This document shows positions 63,511 through 64,000 of a stretch of 64,000 nt of DNA, in pieces (the stretch's first letter is position 1; every line of letters begins with the position of its first letter). The stretch is taken from positions 62,001-126,000 of the forward strand of contig NZ_FOXH01000010.1 in the NCBI RefSeq assembly GCF_900115665.1. The letters run 5' to 3'. The stretch comes from Pseudarcicella hirudinis. Its GTDB lineage: Bacteria > Bacteroidota > Bacteroidia > Cytophagales > Spirosomataceae. The translations under genes were made by a program, and so were the position numbers. Below the pieces are notes generated by a model. That model was not told where the DNA came from and did no database searches. It saw nothing but the letters and a program-made list of their open reading frames with translations.

Positions 63511-64000
63511 ATGAGTATTTATTCCATAAAAGATTTAGAGCAACTTTCAGGTATTAAAGCTCATACACTAAGAATTTGGGAGCAGCGATATGATATTCTG
63601 CGGCCTAACCGTACAGATACCAATATTCGTACTTATGATGACGGGGATCTGAAATTGGTATTGAATATTGCTTTATTGAAGGAACACGGATATAAAATCT
63701 CCGAAATTTCAAAAATGACACCTGAGACAATGAGTAAGGAAGTCGTGAAAATTTCTGACCAGCAACTCAGTTATCCTGATCAGATTCATGCGCTGACATT
63801 GTCGATGCTTGACTTAGATGAAGAGAGGTTTGAGAAAATTATTAATACAAATACAATTCAGTATGGGTTTGAAACGATGATGATTAACATCATTTATCCA
63901 TTCTTAAGCCGTATTGGTACCTTATGGGTAACAGGATCGATCGGACCTGCGCAGGAACATTTTATCTCCAATCTTGTCAGACAAAAAATAATTGTTGCTA
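63511..64000 (+). CDS. MerR family regulator with B12-binding cap, CarH/LitR-like (cut by window edge)
   Basis: The first 163 codons are present. Residues 1-70 form a MerR winged helix (MSIYSIKDLEQLSGIKAHTL, RIWEQRYDILRPNRTDTNIR). Residues 85-163 match the helical cap of B12-dependent regulators. In the cap, Trp139 is followed by nine residues and then Glu149-His150, the Wx9EH motif that contacts adenosylcobalamin in CarH. CarH-type proteins repress carotenoid genes in the dark and release DNA in light. The Rossmann part that holds the lower cobalt ligand is beyond the window. The CruF-like gene upstream supports a carotenoid role. Confidence 0.88.
   Translation, partial: MSIYSIKDLEQLSGIKAHTLRIWEQRYDILRPNRTDTNIRTYDDGDLKLVLNIALLKEHGYKISEISKMTPETMSKEVVKISDQQLSYPDQIHALTLSMLDLDEERFEKIINTNTIQYGFETMMINIIYPFLSRIGTLWVTGSIGPAQEHFISNLVRQKIIVA

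Noticed and set aside
1-64000. CRISPR arrays, insertion sequences, prophage or integrative element
   Set aside because: No regularly spaced repeats, transposase, integrase or attachment-like repeats were seen next to the four tRNA genes.

Overview
The window is a stretch of chromosome from a member of the Bacteroidota, most likely order Cytophagales. The evidence is internal: two SusC/SusD pairs each led by an ECF sigma factor and a FecR-type anti-sigma factor, a type IX secretion cargo with a gliding-motility-type C-terminal domain beside a PorP/SprF protein, a CruF-type carotenoid protein, and promoters of the Bacteroidota form TTG-N19/20-TAnnTTTG. The DNA is AT-rich and shows no rRNA, insertion sequence, prophage or CRISPR array. 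A genus cannot be fixed from sequence reading alone.

Layout. 1-2019 (minus): three membrane or coiled-coil proteins resembling an envelope-stress cluster, the last cut by the window edge. 2370-9461: a GT-C-like membrane protein, a J-domain protein, ribD, moaD, moaA, an ADP-heptose pathway kinase, a GNAT acetyltransferase and a small unknown. 9654-17116: ridA, then the first SusD, SusC, FecR and ECF sigma module, read leftwards. 17266-25156: an orphan acyl carrier protein, then a tripartite RND efflux operon with a hotdog thioesterase, a TetR regulator and a DUF2147 exported protein. Two matching palindromes, one before tolC and one before the DUF2147 gene, look like TetR operators. 25657-27146: a ComA-like phosphosulfolactate synthase and a DedA protein. 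27232-30871: Wzz and Wza-like polysaccharide export genes. 31166-37660: tgt, a GT2 glycosyltransferase, rsmG, tRNA-Asn, an exported beta-propeller protein, an aldo/keto reductase and an orphan response regulator. 37736-43562: a 1436-residue type IX cargo and, divergently, its probable PorP/SprF partner. 43649-49470: an Lrp regulator, tRNA-Gly and tRNA-Leu, then a TonB receptor operon with two small membrane proteins, divergent from an AraC/PchR-like regulator. The shared intergenic region holds a 7-1-7 Fur-like palindrome and a 21-bp-period direct repeat. 49533-56563: the second SusD, SusC, FecR and ECF module. 57130-63301: a small unknown, a lone BatD, aroC, a methyltransferase overlapping tadA, superoxide dismutase, tRNA-His and a CruF-like protein. 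63511-64000: the start of a MerR regulator with the B12 photoreceptor motif Wx9EH.

The genes fall into housekeeping functions (riboflavin, molybdopterin, chorismate, tRNA and rRNA modification), outer-membrane uptake under cell-surface signalling, efflux, surface polysaccharide and protein secretion, and, at the right edge, the probable start of a light- or B12-controlled carotenoid locus. The best candidates for new biology are the TetR regulon, the iron-type control region with a third motif copy next to a broken small gene, the PspA-like cluster at the left edge, and the CarH-like regulator.
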